Below, one piece after another: positions 48,150 through 57,551 of a stretch of DNA of 64,000 bases. The DNA is taken from the NCBI GenBank assembly GCA_965208025.1, contig OZ242302.1:3410001-3474000 (forward strand). The letters run 5' to 3'. The notes under the pieces were generated by a model that worked only from the letters and a program-made list of their open reading frames with translations, had not been told where the DNA came from and did no database searches. Position 1 is the stretch's first letter. Each line of letters opens with the position of its first letter. The DNA is from Bin80 sp965208025 (lineage in GTDB: Bacteria; Bacteroidota; Rhodothermia; Rhodothermales; Bin80). Both the position numbers and the translations under genes were made by a program.

Positions 48150-49020
48150 AATTCCACTTCCCCTCGAATTTTTTGGGACAAATTCAATCACAATCTATTC
48201 GTTTGGGGCGATGATGGCCATCGCCTTTCTGATCGCTGCTGGACTCATGCGTCAAGAACTGGATCGGTTGTACAAAACTGGAACGCTGAATGCTGTGAAG
48301 ATCCCCTCAAAGGGAAAGCGCGGGAAAAAGAATAAAGTAGAGGCTAGTCCCGCGGCACTAGTAGGAACCATTACCGTAATTGCTGTGGTAGGGGGCATCA
48401 TTGGTGCAAAGATTTTTCATATCCTTGAAAATTGGGGAGACTTCATTCTTGATCCCCAAGGTATGATTTTTTCGCAGGGGGGGCTTACCTTTTATGGAGG
48501 GCTAATTTTTGCCCCAGTAGGGATCTTATGGTATGTTTGGCAACATAAAGTGAGCATTCCCATTTTTGTTGATGCAGCGTTCCCCACGGTGATGTTGGCC
48601 TATGGTATTGGTCGAATAGGTTGTCACCTCGCAGGGGATGGAGACTGGGGAATTCCATCCAATCCTGATGCGAAGCCAGGGTTCATTCCAGATTGGCTTT
48701 GGGGAGAGACCTATCCAAATAATATTTTAGGTCTCACGCTTCCCGAGTCGGGAGTATACCCAACCTCAATCTATGAATTTCTAATGGCGGCTTTACTCTT
48801 TGCAGTGCTTTGGAGTTTACGTACTCATCCGTTCAAGGCAGGATGGCTCTCCTCTTTGACTGTCCTCTTTTTTGGTGTTGAACGCCTATTGATTGAGCAG
48901 ATCCGTGTCAACAATTTATTTGATCTTTTTGGAATGCAGGTAACCCAGGCGGAGATAATTTCCGTAATTATGATCCTTCTTGGGATCATTGGATTGGGGA
49001 TTACCACACGAAAGAAGTAA
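48130..49020 (+). CDS. lgt: Prolipoprotein diacylglyceryl transferase
   Basis: A 296-residue multi-pass inner-membrane enzyme that attaches diacylglycerol to the lipobox Cys of prolipoproteins. Conserved features: SFGAMMAIAF in the first helix, GGLTFYGGL, and the Lgt signature region YGIGRIGCHLAGDGDWG, the GDGDWG form common in Bacteroidota. A basic cytoplasmic stretch (KIPSKGKRGKKNK, about residues 56-68) lies between the first two helices. Substrates in this window probably include the sulfatase, the amidohydrolase and the cytochrome c lipoprotein. It starts inside hisS and ends one base before the decarboxylase ATG. Confidence 0.95.
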   Translation: MYPRLLEIPLPLEFFGTNSITIYSFGAMMAIAFLIAAGLMRQELDRLYKTGTLNAVKIPSKGKRGKKNKVEASPAALVGTITVIAVVGGIIGAKIFHILENWGDFILDPQGMIFSQGGLTFYGGLIFAPVGILWYVWQHKVSIPIFVDAAFPTVMLAYGIGRIGCHLAGDGDWGIPSNPDAKPGFIPDWLWGETYPNNILGLTLPESGVYPTSIYEFLMAALLFAVLWSLRTHPFKAGWLSSLTVLFFGVERLLIEQIRVNNLFDLFGMQVTQAEIISVIMILLGIIGLGITTRKK

Positions 49021-49021
49021 C

Positions 49022-50419
49022 ATGATTCAATCCCAGGCCGCACATGCTCTTGGAGGTTGGCTCAAGGAGGCGGATCGCTGCGTGAGTGCATGGGAGGATC
49101 GGTGGGGAGCATATGAGGTTCACCCTTCGCTTCGGATTGATCCTGAGGAATTAAATGAAGCCTATCACACCTATGTGAATCGCTTAGCGGGGAATTACCC
49201 CTTTTTTCATCCTCGCTACGCTGGTCAAATGCTGAAGCCTCCTCATCCAGTTGCAATCCTGGGATACTTGACGGCAATGAGAATCAATCCCAACAACCAT
49301 GCGCTTGATGGCGGCCCCCCAACCGCAGCCATGGAAAAAGAGGTGGTTACTGAGATTGCCAAGATGATGGAATTTCCTCACAACGCATTAGGTCACCTAA
49401 CAACTAGTGGAACCATTGCGAATCTTGAGGCCCTCTTTGTGAGTAGAGAGGAACATCCAGACCAAGCCATAGCAGTCAGTGAAGATGCCCATTATACACA
49501 TACGAGGATGGGATATCTACTTGGTATTCCTGTGGAGCGTGTTCCAACAGGAACAAATGGTCAAATTGATTTGGAAGGGCTTGAAAAACTACTTCAATCC
49601 CGGAAAATTGGAACGGTCGTGCTGACTGCCGGCACCACCAGTTTGGGTGTCGTTGACCCAATTGCAGAGGCAGTACCCTTGTGCAGAGAGTATGGTGTTC
49701 GTGTCCATGTAGATGCCGCCTACGGTGGCTTCTTCAGACTTCTTTGCGGCGATACAATTTTGGACACTGCTGTTGCACAAAACCTTGATGCAATAAAAAA
49801 TGCAGACTCCGTCGTACTGGATCCTCATAAGCATGGACTTCAACCTTATGGGTGTGGTTGTATTCTATACCGGGATCCAGCAGTTGCTCAGTACTACCTG
49901 CATGACTCACCTTACACGTATTTTTCAAGTGAAGATCTGCATCTTGGTGAGATCAGTTTAGAGTGTTCAAGGGCTGGAGCAGCAGCGGGGGCATTATGGC
50001 TAACGTTACGGTTACTACCACTCTCCGCAGACCAAGGTCTGGGCCCCATTCTTCGTGCATGCCTAGAAGCAGCTCAGTGCTGGCAATCAGCAATCGAAGA
50101 CACATCACTCATGAGTTGGGGTAAACCCGACTTGGATATTGTGTGTTATTTTCCGAAGACAAGATCAAATTCTGTGAGTGCGATTGATCAGGCATCGCAG
50201 GCATTATTTGAGCATTCCATGGCATCAAAAACGAATCCAATATTTCTGAGTGTTCTTCGGGTGCGCTCGGAAGATGTGTATGCCCGAATGCCCAACGTCC
50301 AACTGGATCAGGATGAGGTTAGGATTCTAAGAAGTGTGCTCATGCGACCAGAGCAGGCCGATTTTGCTGAGTCAATCGTGGATGCCTTGGTAGGTTTTTT
50401 GAATTCCAATGCCCAATAA
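49022..50419 (+). CDS. PLP-dependent group II decarboxylase family protein
   Basis: The protein has 465 residues from the ATG at 49022, one base after the lgt stop; the frame extends upstream only as overlap with lgt. It belongs to the fold-type I PLP decarboxylases (glutamate, aromatic amino acid or aspartate type): TTSGTIANLEAL binds cofactor phosphate, HVDAAYGGFFRL carries the Asp that pairs with the pyridine nitrogen, and DPHKHGLQPYG contains the Schiff-base Lys 270. The substrate cannot be read; members make beta-alanine, tyramine, GABA and similar amines. Its place between lgt and a rRNA methylase gives no hint beyond cotranscription. Its last 11 bases overlap the next gene. Confidence 0.87.
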   Translation: MIQSQAAHALGGWLKEADRCVSAWEDRWGAYEVHPSLRIDPEELNEAYHTYVNRLAGNYPFFHPRYAGQMLKPPHPVAILGYLTAMRINPNNHALDGGPPTAAMEKEVVTEIAKMMEFPHNALGHLTTSGTIANLEALFVSREEHPDQAIAVSEDAHYTHTRMGYLLGIPVERVPTGTNGQIDLEGLEKLLQSRKIGTVVLTAGTTSLGVVDPIAEAVPLCREYGVRVHVDAAYGGFFRLLCGDTILDTAVAQNLDAIKNADSVVLDPHKHGLQPYGCGCILYRDPAVAQYYLHDSPYTYFSSEDLHLGEISLECSRAGAAAGALWLTLRLLPLSADQGLGPILRACLEAAQCWQSAIEDTSLMSWGKPDLDIVCYFPKTRSNSVSAIDQASQALFEHSMASKTNPIFLSVLRVRSEDVYARMPNVQLDQDEVRILRSVLMRPEQADFAESIVDALVGFLNSNAQ

Positions 50420-51161
50420 TTCCTCAATGATAATTGCGGGTCGCAATGCGGTTCGCGAGGCTCTGGAGCGAGATGCCGCATCCATAGAAAAGGTTTGCGT
50501 CCAAAAAGATGCCCAGGGTTTAGGGTATATCAAGCGAATTGCATCCAGATCACAGATCCCACTACAAATTCTGCCATCCAGCGGACTCCGGCGTCTGGCA
50601 GGGAAGGTTGCCCATCAGGGAGTTGTGGCGCTTCGGTCTGCATTCTCCTATGTAGATTATTCGGATATGCTTGCTTCAATTGCACCAAATCTTGAGGCGG
50701 TTCGGGCAAATCATCCGCGCCTATTGCTATTAGATGGGATTCAGGATCCACGAAATTATGGTGCGATTGTCCGCTCCGCCGTTGCATTTGGGGTGAACGG
50801 CCTAATTGTATCTTCTCATCATATGGCATCAGCCACTCCAGCTATGGTCAAGGCAAGTAGTGGTACGGTAACTCGAATCCCGATTGCCCAGGTTAAAAGA
50901 CTTGCAGACATCATTCCCGAACTCAAAGAGCGAGGGTATTTCGTCTATGGATCATCTGCCAATGGGGAATGCTCTATTTGGGATGTGAACTGGCGTTGCC
51001 CTATCGCCTTGATTATTGGGAGCGAGGGTAGGGGGATATTTGTGGATACTGAACGGGAATGTGACAAGCTAATATCCATTCCACTTATGGGGGATGTTGA
51101 GTCCTTAAACGTGTCCGTTGCAACGGGCATCTTTTTGTCAATGGCGTGTCAACAGATATGA
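50409..51161 (+). CDS. rlmB: TrmH-family 23S rRNA (guanosine-2'-O-)-methyltransferase
   Basis: A 250-residue SPOUT enzyme. The N-terminal substrate-binding domain (AGRNAVREALER, VAHQGVVAL) is followed by the SpoU catalytic domain with the three motifs LLLDGIQDPRNYGAIVRSA, IGSEGRGI and IPLMGDVESLNVSVATGI, which form the SAM-binding knot. The likely job is 2'-O-methylation of G2251 in 23S rRNA; other TrmH/SpoU targets are possible. It is the last gene of the obgE operon, and its start overlaps the decarboxylase end. Confidence 0.92.
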   Translation: MPNNSSMIIAGRNAVREALERDAASIEKVCVQKDAQGLGYIKRIASRSQIPLQILPSSGLRRLAGKVAHQGVVALRSAFSYVDYSDMLASIAPNLEAVRANHPRLLLLDGIQDPRNYGAIVRSAVAFGVNGLIVSSHHMASATPAMVKASSGTVTRIPIAQVKRLADIIPELKERGYFVYGSSANGECSIWDVNWRCPIALIIGSEGRGIFVDTERECDKLISIPLMGDVESLNVSVATGIFLSMACQQI

Positions 51162-51624
51162 AACCCCTGTACCTATCAGAGGCCGTAGAGGGTGGAAAGG
51201 CATTAACTAATCAGGTAGACTCATATAGATCAATAGAATTATGCAAAGTTAGTTGAGGTACTGCAGAACGTGATCATATTGATTGTGTAGGATCTAATAG
51301 AAACAACTCTATAAACAATGGATCATAGCAGAAGAAATCCGAGTGTTTAAACCAGACAGCGAACTGACTCCATTATCTGAAATAAGAGGTGCTCTCAAAT
51401 GAGTTTGCCTAACTTAACTCTCAGATATGGGACAGTTGCGTGTTTCTTGCCTATCTCAAGGAAGAAATAGATAGAATAACTCAATGCCACGCTATGCTCA
51501 AAGGAGCGCAGGAAAATAAAACCACTATTTTAATCTCATCAGTATCCTCGTTTGAGGTGCTATGGTTGGATAAAGATCAACGTTATGACGAAAACTCCAA
51601 ATAGGATTAAGCCATCCCCATGGA
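51162..51624. other. Intergenic stretch, nothing assigned
   Basis: About 460 bases between convergent rlmB and the amidohydrolase. Only short, broken frames are present. No tRNA, repeat or strong hairpin with U-tract was found. Confidence 0.5.
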
Positions 51625-53088
51625 TTACTTGTTGCTGTCCAATTCGGTCAACACCTGTTCAACTTGATCCCCAAGAATCTGCGCATTTTCAATGACCTCA
51701 CTCTCATTAACGGTCAAGATTTCGCCGTCTTGGACCACGATTCGTCCATTTACGATTACCGTGGATACATCACTCCCCTGAATTGCATACACAAGGTGGG
51801 AATAGACTTGGTAAAGTGGAGAAAGTCCAGCACGCTTCATGTGAATGAGTGCGATATCTGCTCGTTTGCCCACTTCAAGGGATCCAATCTCATGGTGCAA
51901 ATTTAGCACTTCAGCTCCACCAATCGTTGCCATACGGAACACGGTTTCCGCGGGTAATATCGCAGGATCATTCAGCATAAATTTCTGAATCTTCGCAGCG
52001 GTATCCATTTCGTCAAACAGATCCAGGTCATTGTTGCTGGCAGGACCGTCAGTTCCGAGTCCCACAGGGATTCCTGCCTCAAGCAATCTGGCAACAGGAG
52101 CTGCTTTACCAATCCCGAGCTTCATATTACTCTGCGGGTTATGTGCAACGCCTGCACCGCTTCCTGCAAGACGCTGGAAATCCTCATCAGTCAGGAAGAT
52201 TGAATGCGCAAGGACTGTACCAGGCCTGAGCGCGCCAATGGAGTCTAAGGCCTCAATCACACCCATTCCGGTTAACTCCCTGACTGTAGAATCCTCTGAG
52301 GAATCCTCAACAACATGGATCTGAAAAGGAGCATCATAGCGTTCCGCCAGCCTAAAGGCAGCTTCAACCGCTGAGAGAGGAGTGGTATAGAGGGCATGCG
52401 CAGCAACCGCAGGAATGATGGTCGGATGATTCTGGTACTTATCCATGAACTTGTCTGCATCGGCAAGCGATTCATCAGCGGTTGCATAGTCTGGTGTTGG
52501 AAATCCAATGACATGTGGTCCAGTGACCGCACGAATCCCAGCATCAATCGTAGCCCGTGCCATGTCGTCACGGAAGTAATACATGTCTGCGAAGGTTGTT
52601 GTACCACTCTTGAGCATTTCTATTGAAGAGAGTAGGGTACCCCAGTAGACAAAGTCAGGTGCTACAAGTGCAGCTTCAGCGGGAAAGATGTAGTCGTTCA
52701 GCCATTCAAGTAATGGAAGATCATCAGCGAGTCCACGCAGTAGAGACATTGCAGCGTGCCCATGGGTATTGATGAGGCCTGGGATGACTAAATGATCGGA
52801 TGCATCAATCAATTTCGTGCCAGTTGGTCGAGGAGAGCCCGCAGGAAGTATTGCTGTGATGCGGTCACCCTCAAGAAGGACAGCACCACCTTCCAAGATG
52901 GTTCCAACACTATCCATCACAATTACAGTACCGCCGTCAATGAGGATAGGACGGCTGTCTTCAAGACGATTGGAGGACTGATCAAATTCTTGACTTCGCA
53001 AGCAACCCGCTAAAGGTGTCACCCCCACGAATAAGAGGATAGCAGGTAAAACGAAACCAGGATGCTTTCCGTGGATGTCAATAGTCAT
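51625..53088 (-). CDS. Amidohydrolase of the MTA/SAH deaminase type, predicted lipoprotein
   Basis: The protein has 487 residues from the ATG at 53088. The metal-dependent hydrolase core is complete: NTHGHAAMSLLRG (HxH), QIHVVEDS (His), AHSIFLTDED (His), GTDGPASNNDLDLFDE (Asp). This pattern is typical of 5'-methylthioadenosine/S-adenosylhomocysteine deaminases and related guanine/chlorohydrolase enzymes. Unusually, the N-terminus is a lipoprotein signal with lipobox LAGC (Cys 29), so the enzyme is probably exported and membrane anchored, while classical MtaD enzymes are cytoplasmic. Substrate assignment is therefore tentative. There is no operon partner. Confidence 0.88.
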   Translation of the reverse strand: MTIDIHGKHPGFVLPAILLFVGVTPLAGCLRSQEFDQSSNRLEDSRPILIDGGTVIVMDSVGTILEGGAVLLEGDRITAILPAGSPRPTGTKLIDASDHLVIPGLINTHGHAAMSLLRGLADDLPLLEWLNDYIFPAEAALVAPDFVYWGTLLSSIEMLKSGTTTFADMYYFRDDMARATIDAGIRAVTGPHVIGFPTPDYATADESLADADKFMDKYQNHPTIIPAVAAHALYTTPLSAVEAAFRLAERYDAPFQIHVVEDSSEDSTVRELTGMGVIEALDSIGALRPGTVLAHSIFLTDEDFQRLAGSGAGVAHNPQSNMKLGIGKAAPVARLLEAGIPVGLGTDGPASNNDLDLFDEMDTAAKIQKFMLNDPAILPAETVFRMATIGGAEVLNLHHEIGSLEVGKRADIALIHMKRAGLSPLYQVYSHLVYAIQGSDVSTVIVNGRIVVQDGEILTVNESEVIENAQILGDQVEQVLTELDSNK

Positions 53089-53908
53089 TTTGGGACAGAA
53101 TTAACGAGAAAATACGAGTGGATGCATGGAGACAAATGTGATGAATTAACTTCTTGACAAAAGGGATAAGACACTCCCTAAGAATTATACTCGGGTCAGG
53201 CGACTGAATCAAAGTCTATGCTTTTGGTAAGATACATAAAGGCGCATATATATTCACTTTTGTAATGATCGGAGGAGGGGTACAACAACTTCTCGTTTCC
53301 AGTGCAGAATGGATTAACATCCCTTACAGAGAAGTGATCAAGTGTCTTGAATGTTCATGTACATCAAACTCCATGTAATCAAGGAGGGTATTAAGGATTA
53401 AAGAATGGGACCATGTTGTGAACGTATCACACATGTCATCTAGTGAATTAGTATAGCATGGAGACTCTGAATCATTCCGATCTATTCCCCTGATAAGTTT
53501 AGACAATGCACAATGGATAAAGCGTCCTTCAAATATGTGCTTTGATCAACATGTTCGCTTCTAATCAATCCTGTCAACCCATGATGTTGATTCTCATCAG
53601 GTATTCCCTAAAACCATCTAGTCCCCTCCCCTACAATCATAAGTATTGAAAAATAGTGCGGACGGAATATAATTCGTAATGAATCCTGAGATGATTCACA
53701 CGATCGTCTCAACGGTTAGACAAGGATTTGGGATCACTCAAGAGAGTTAGAATAAGTGTCACCCACCTAATCAAGAACAAAGTGCATAGCGCCAGAATAT
53801 CTGTCTGGCTAAGTGGATGGTTCGGCATCTCATCGTAAGGGTGACTATATGCAAACCATAATTTTGGTCACACTGATTCGTTAGTGTGAGTCTCATCAGA
53901 AAATTGAT
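53089..53908. other. Intergenic stretch, nothing assigned
   Basis: About 820 bases with no supported gene, repeat or RNA. Short frames on both strands (for example 53324-53506 minus) have no recognisable content. Confidence 0.5.
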
Positions 53909-54003
53909 CTATTCAAGGCCATAACTGGACACCAGCCATGTATGCATGGAGGGAATGGGTACTGCATACCCCATCCCACTCTCCGTCGGTAATCCTTTCC
54001 CCA

Positions 54004-55032
54004 CTAATTTCTGAAACAGATACTCCGCCTTACGTTCACCATACTCCCGGTTAGCGATGTCATGATCTCTTTGAATTCAGCAGGTTCTCCCGGGGGAATG
54101 TCCGAGATGGATCTTGCCAAACAGCGGATTTGGTCTACACGAAAATCACCTACTCTTTGCTTGTAATAGACCTTACGTTTCTCCTGGGCAATGTTTAGTA
54201 CGGCTTCTAACCCCACCGATGTCATCACTCCGTCATTGGCTTTCAAATAATTTGCGGCATGTCTAGCATAAGATTGAATATGTAGGGGCCATCCATGTGT
54301 TTCAAGAGCGATCGCATCCATCCATGGAGTGGGATCCTCTTTGTCACTTCCACCCTTGGTGAGCCAGTCCCGAATCACCGCTCGCTCGGATTCCTTACTC
54401 AAAGCCCCCAAATCCACAAGACAATCCTCTCCAAACCTTGAAATTTTTAGCTTGCTAAACCCTTTTCGAGCCCCTTCAAGCCCAGCAGCTAAAAGGATGA
54501 CAGGGGTACCTAATTCGTCATTGTGAATTAGCTCTAACGTCTGGACGGTTGTCACCAAATATTGGGATGGTGGGAAGTTTTCATCCGCCAGTGCATGTGC
54601 CTCATCCAAGATCAAGAGCAGTGGCTGTCTCCCATCTTTAAGAATATCTTCAACGGTAGGATCATAGCGGACACTTCTATAACCTCGTTCAACAACATTC
54701 TTTACCCCGAACTGTGTAGATCTCTCAGTGACTTCGTACGTTCTCCCATGCCCAAGGGAACTACGCAATTTAAGGGGATCCCAAAAACAGTCCAAGCCTA
54801 TTTTAGCCACATTCCATTCCTTCTCCTCAGCCTGTTTTCTACATTCATATAGCAGTGCACTTTTTCCTACGCCAGATGCTCCCTGAACCAGAAAGGTTGT
54901 GCCAGTATTTGAGTTGAGAGATCGTTCCAGAAGTTCATCAAAATTCCGTCGAATACTTGTCCGTCCATGAAAATACATAGCTGGGCCTCGGTCAACTGCG
55001 GCAGGTATCGGAGGCAGAAATTCAGACATCAT
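54004..55032 (-). CDS. AAA-family ATPase, orphan, C-terminus frameshifted
   Basis: The 342-residue open product has Walker A GASGVGKSALL (51-61) and Walker B LLLILDEAHAL (about 139-149), an AAA_16-like nucleotide switch. A conserved later block (LGALSKESERAVIRDWLT) resembles the lid of archaeal-type and transposon-linked AAA ATPases. The annotated end (SMVNVRRSICFRN) looks wrong. In a second frame the same DNA reads HDIANREYGERKAEYLF, then KLVGKGL and YAVPIPSMHTWL, ending at 53909, which resembles the natural C-terminus of this family. Losing one base around 54058-54070 would explain this. Either the gene is newly broken or the sequence has a one-base error. No neighbour suggests a partner. 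Confidence 0.8.
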   Translation of the reverse strand: MMSEFLPPIPAAVDRGPAMYFHGRTSIRRNFDELLERSLNSNTGTTFLVQGASGVGKSALLYECRKQAEEKEWNVAKIGLDCFWDPLKLRSSLGHGRTYEVTERSTQFGVKNVVERGYRSVRYDPTVEDILKDGRQPLLLILDEAHALADENFPPSQYLVTTVQTLELIHNDELGTPVILLAAGLEGARKGFSKLKISRFGEDCLVDLGALSKESERAVIRDWLTKGGSDKEDPTPWMDAIALETHGWPLHIQSYARHAANYLKANDGVMTSVGLEAVLNIAQEKRKVYYKQRVGDFRVDQIRCLARSISDIPPGEPAEFKEIMTSLTGSMVNVRRSICFRN

Positions 55033-55365
55033 GTTGAAGTAAATAAAGGTATTTGATGATATTCAGAATTCCTCTGTTCCCAGAATAAATTGGCTGGCAA
55101 TCCCTTAGATGAGGGATTCGAAGTTTTCTTATCCATTACATTCAGTTATACACCAAGAAGGAACTCATGCGAATGAATCAGTCTCGTAGCACTGAATCAC
55201 AAAACGACAGTGGTTCACACAAGGTGTTAAACTCAGGATATTCGAATATTAGGCAAACGTAGGCGGCAGGCAGTCCGTCTAACCTATGTGGACATACGCT
55301 AGACAGGAGAAATCATTAGCGGTTGTCTGAGGAGGAGGTGCCATACATTCATTCGTACAGGGTTT
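55033..55365. other. Intergenic stretch, nothing assigned
   Basis: About 330 bases between the AAA ATPase start and the flippase-like gene end. It has no recognisable gene or structure; it probably contains the ATPase promoter. Confidence 0.45.
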
Positions 55366-56361
55366 TCAGGAATCATTTGACTTAGACCTGATCGTAGAAT
55401 TCAGTAGAACCAGAACACCCACTATAAGGTAGAGGACCAATTGGGCACCATGGACAAACACAGCATATGCTGCTGCACCTGTTTGACTAATTCCATACAC
55501 TGCAGTCAAGGTGAGGATTGTAATAAAATGGAATGAGCCGGCACCTCCAGGGGTGGGGACGAGAATTCCCAGTACACCAATGAACATGATCGCTAAACCG
55601 TCCCAATAGGACAGAGATACGATTGAGTGAAGGTCAAACATGATCAGTGGGACATACGCCATGACACCGTACAACAGCCACATGACAATCGTTGTCCACA
55701 TGAGACGCCATCGCTCTGGGGTGCGGCGGATGGTTCTAAGCCCACCCAGAAATCCATCCACCAAGTTCCTTAACCGAGCGCCGAAAGGTTTCGTAGCCTG
55801 TCCGTGGAGGACAAAATAAATAGTAAACAGAAAGATCAGAATACCAACTGTAATCCACATCCAAGGCAGTTGAGGGAATGATAGTTGCCCGAAGATAACC
55901 TGAATTCGTTTCCAAAGTAGGAAGACTGTAACAGTCAGACCAATTGCTAATGTGATCGTATCCAGAATGCGTTCCACGACTACGGTTCCCAAAACCGCTG
56001 GGAAGGATAGTTTTTGCTGGGTAGACAAGTGGGTACAACGAGCAATCTCTCCCACGCGGGGCAGTGCATAGTTCACCATGTATCCGACCATGACCGATTG
56101 AAATAGACTCGAGATCTGAATGTGATCGGGAGGATTATTCGGGATGGAGGTGACTAGCGCCTGCCAACGGTAAGCGCGAATCCAGTGACTTGCCAGTGTC
56201 ACTCCAATGAGTGGCAAAATCCACCCATAATGAGCGGTTCGTAACGACTCAAAAAAAGCTTCCAACTCAACATCCCGCAGGGCAAGCCAGATCAGAACCG
56301 CCGCGAGTAGAATCGACAGCAGACGGATAACGTTGGTACGTGAAAGAATCGGAGGAGTCAC
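55366..56361 (-). CDS. Flippase-like integral membrane protein (UPF0104, LPG synthase TM family)
   Basis: The protein has 331 residues and about eight hydrophobic segments. Family features: TLASHWIRAYRWQALV in the first third, MVNYALPRVGEIARC, and near the end GVLGILVPTPGGAGSFHFIT. These proteins share the membrane domain of lysylphosphatidylglycerol synthase without the catalytic part, and some are thought to move lipids across the membrane. The start is a GTG that overlaps the stop of the LolA-like gene (GTGA), so translation is coupled and the two products may act on the same lipid or envelope process. The substrate is unknown. Confidence 0.85.
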   Translation of the reverse strand: MTPPILSRTNVIRLLSILLAAVLIWLALRDVELEAFFESLRTAHYGWILPLIGVTLASHWIRAYRWQALVTSIPNNPPDHIQISSLFQSVMVGYMVNYALPRVGEIARCTHLSTQQKLSFPAVLGTVVVERILDTITLAIGLTVTVFLLWKRIQVIFGQLSFPQLPWMWITVGILIFLFTIYFVLHGQATKPFGARLRNLVDGFLGGLRTIRRTPERWRLMWTTIVMWLLYGVMAYVPLIMFDLHSIVSLSYWDGLAIMFIGVLGILVPTPGGAGSFHFITILTLTAVYGISQTGAAAYAVFVHGAQLVLYLIVGVLVLLNSTIRSKSNDS

Positions 56362-57026
56362 GATCGAAGGTCAATCACCTCTGTCCCCGCAGGAGGAGTG
56401 AATTCAAAGGTCTCGAGGGGAATAGGTAGTCCTACACGAATACGACTGAGTTGAATCTCTGTTTGGGTTAAACTTTCATCCAGGGCCACAATACGAGTGA
56501 TCAATCGGTCATGTTCATGGATCCAGAGCGTCAACGATGAAATTGTTAGGTTCTCTTGTACAGGGGAAAGGTCAAGCCGGTAATGGGGCGCACCATCAAG
56601 CATTACGCGCTCGGAGGAGAGAGGCCTATACAGGTCATCATAGGAACGAAAGAGGGCAAGCGGAGAATAGCCAATGCCGTCCCCATCAATCTTGGTGATC
56701 AGTAGCTGATTTTCCGCTGGACGATAGATCCTCGCTTCGTCCCCCTGGCCAGTGATAATTTCATTGAGCGTTTCAATGCGGTATTGGTCTGCCCAAAACT
56801 TCACTACACCCGTCAAAGTCTGGGTACCATCCCAGATTTGAGATGTCGTTGTGTGGATGAATTCCGCCTCCATTGTATCTTGGTAGCGGGCAATCACCTC
56901 CTCCATGAGTGACTCAGGTTCCAGCGTCTGTGCCAAAACGGGGGCGGATACAAAAAAGAGACACCCTGTGAAGAGAGCGATGGTTTTCAGTTCATATATG
57001 TGGCGAATCATCTTGAATCGTACCAT
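56358..57026 (-). CDS. LolA-like outer-membrane lipoprotein carrier protein
   Basis: The protein has 222 residues with a signal peptide ending at VLA before Gln (about residue 33); ATGs at 57026 and 57011 are both possible starts. The mature part has the LolA-type open barrel pattern: an acidic helix (ESLMEEVIARYQDTM), GVVKFWADQYRIE, a central Tyr/Ser strand region and ETFEFTPPAGTEVIDL at the end. LolA proteins shuttle lipoproteins across the periplasm, which suits a window with several lipoproteins. Coupling to the flippase-like gene suggests a joint envelope function; it could also be a LolA-fold protein of other purpose. It diverges from the next gene across about 40 bases. Confidence 0.85.
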   Translation of the reverse strand: MVRFKMIRHIYELKTIALFTGCLFFVSAPVLAQTLEPESLMEEVIARYQDTMEAEFIHTTTSQIWDGTQTLTGVVKFWADQYRIETLNEIITGQGDEARIYRPAENQLLITKIDGDGIGYSPLALFRSYDDLYRPLSSERVMLDGAPHYRLDLSPVQENLTISSLTLWIHEHDRLITRIVALDESLTQTEIQLSRIRVGLPIPLETFEFTPPAGTEVIDLRS

Positions 57027-57068
57027 AGGGTTAAAGACATATTCAGATCATTAGGGCAGTAAAGGTGA

Positions 57069-57551
57069 ATGGTATCAAAAATTAAATTCAAGGTAATGAG
57101 TGGTGGACAAACAGGAGTAGACCGTGCGGCATTAGATGTGGCCATGAAATGGGGGATTCCTTATGCTGGTTGGTGCCCCGCAGGGCGCTGGGCAGAGGAT
57201 GGACCGATCCCCGAGCGATACCTACTTAAGGCTACACCTCTTGCAGATCCAGCCCAGCGTACGGTATGGAATGTCCGGGACAGTGATGGGTTACTCATTC
57301 TGTGTGGATCAATTAAATCAGAAGGTACACTGCTCGCCCAACATACGGCTTCAGAACTCAATCACCCAATCTATCATTTAGAGATGGGTGAGGCGGTCCG
57401 ACCGCTCGTTGAATGGATACAGACGCTAAAATCTGGCACTGTTAATGTGGCTGGACCTCGAGAAAGCGAGCAGTCTGGAGCGTATGAGCAAGCATTTTAT
57501 CTGATGGAAAAATTAGCAATCTATTTGGCTGCTGTAAGAAGTACATCCTGA
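57069..57551 (+). CDS. Putative molybdenum carrier / YpsA-like protein
   Basis: The protein has 160 residues. The N-terminal MSGGQTGVDRAALDVA and the following GIPYAGWCPAGRWAEDGPIPERY are the hallmark of the putative molybdenum-carrier (MoCo_carrier) family, a Rossmann-like fold related to lysine decarboxylase-like/LOG proteins. A later NVAGPRESE block is also conserved. A purine-rich AAAGGTGA just before the ATG may serve as ribosome site. The actual ligand in bacteria is unproven. Its last 31 bases overlap the end of the convergent aminotransferase gene. Confidence 0.85.
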   Translation: MVSKIKFKVMSGGQTGVDRAALDVAMKWGIPYAGWCPAGRWAEDGPIPERYLLKATPLADPAQRTVWNVRDSDGLLILCGSIKSEGTLLAQHTASELNHPIYHLEMGEAVRPLVEWIQTLKSGTVNVAGPRESEQSGAYEQAFYLMEKLAIYLAAVRSTS

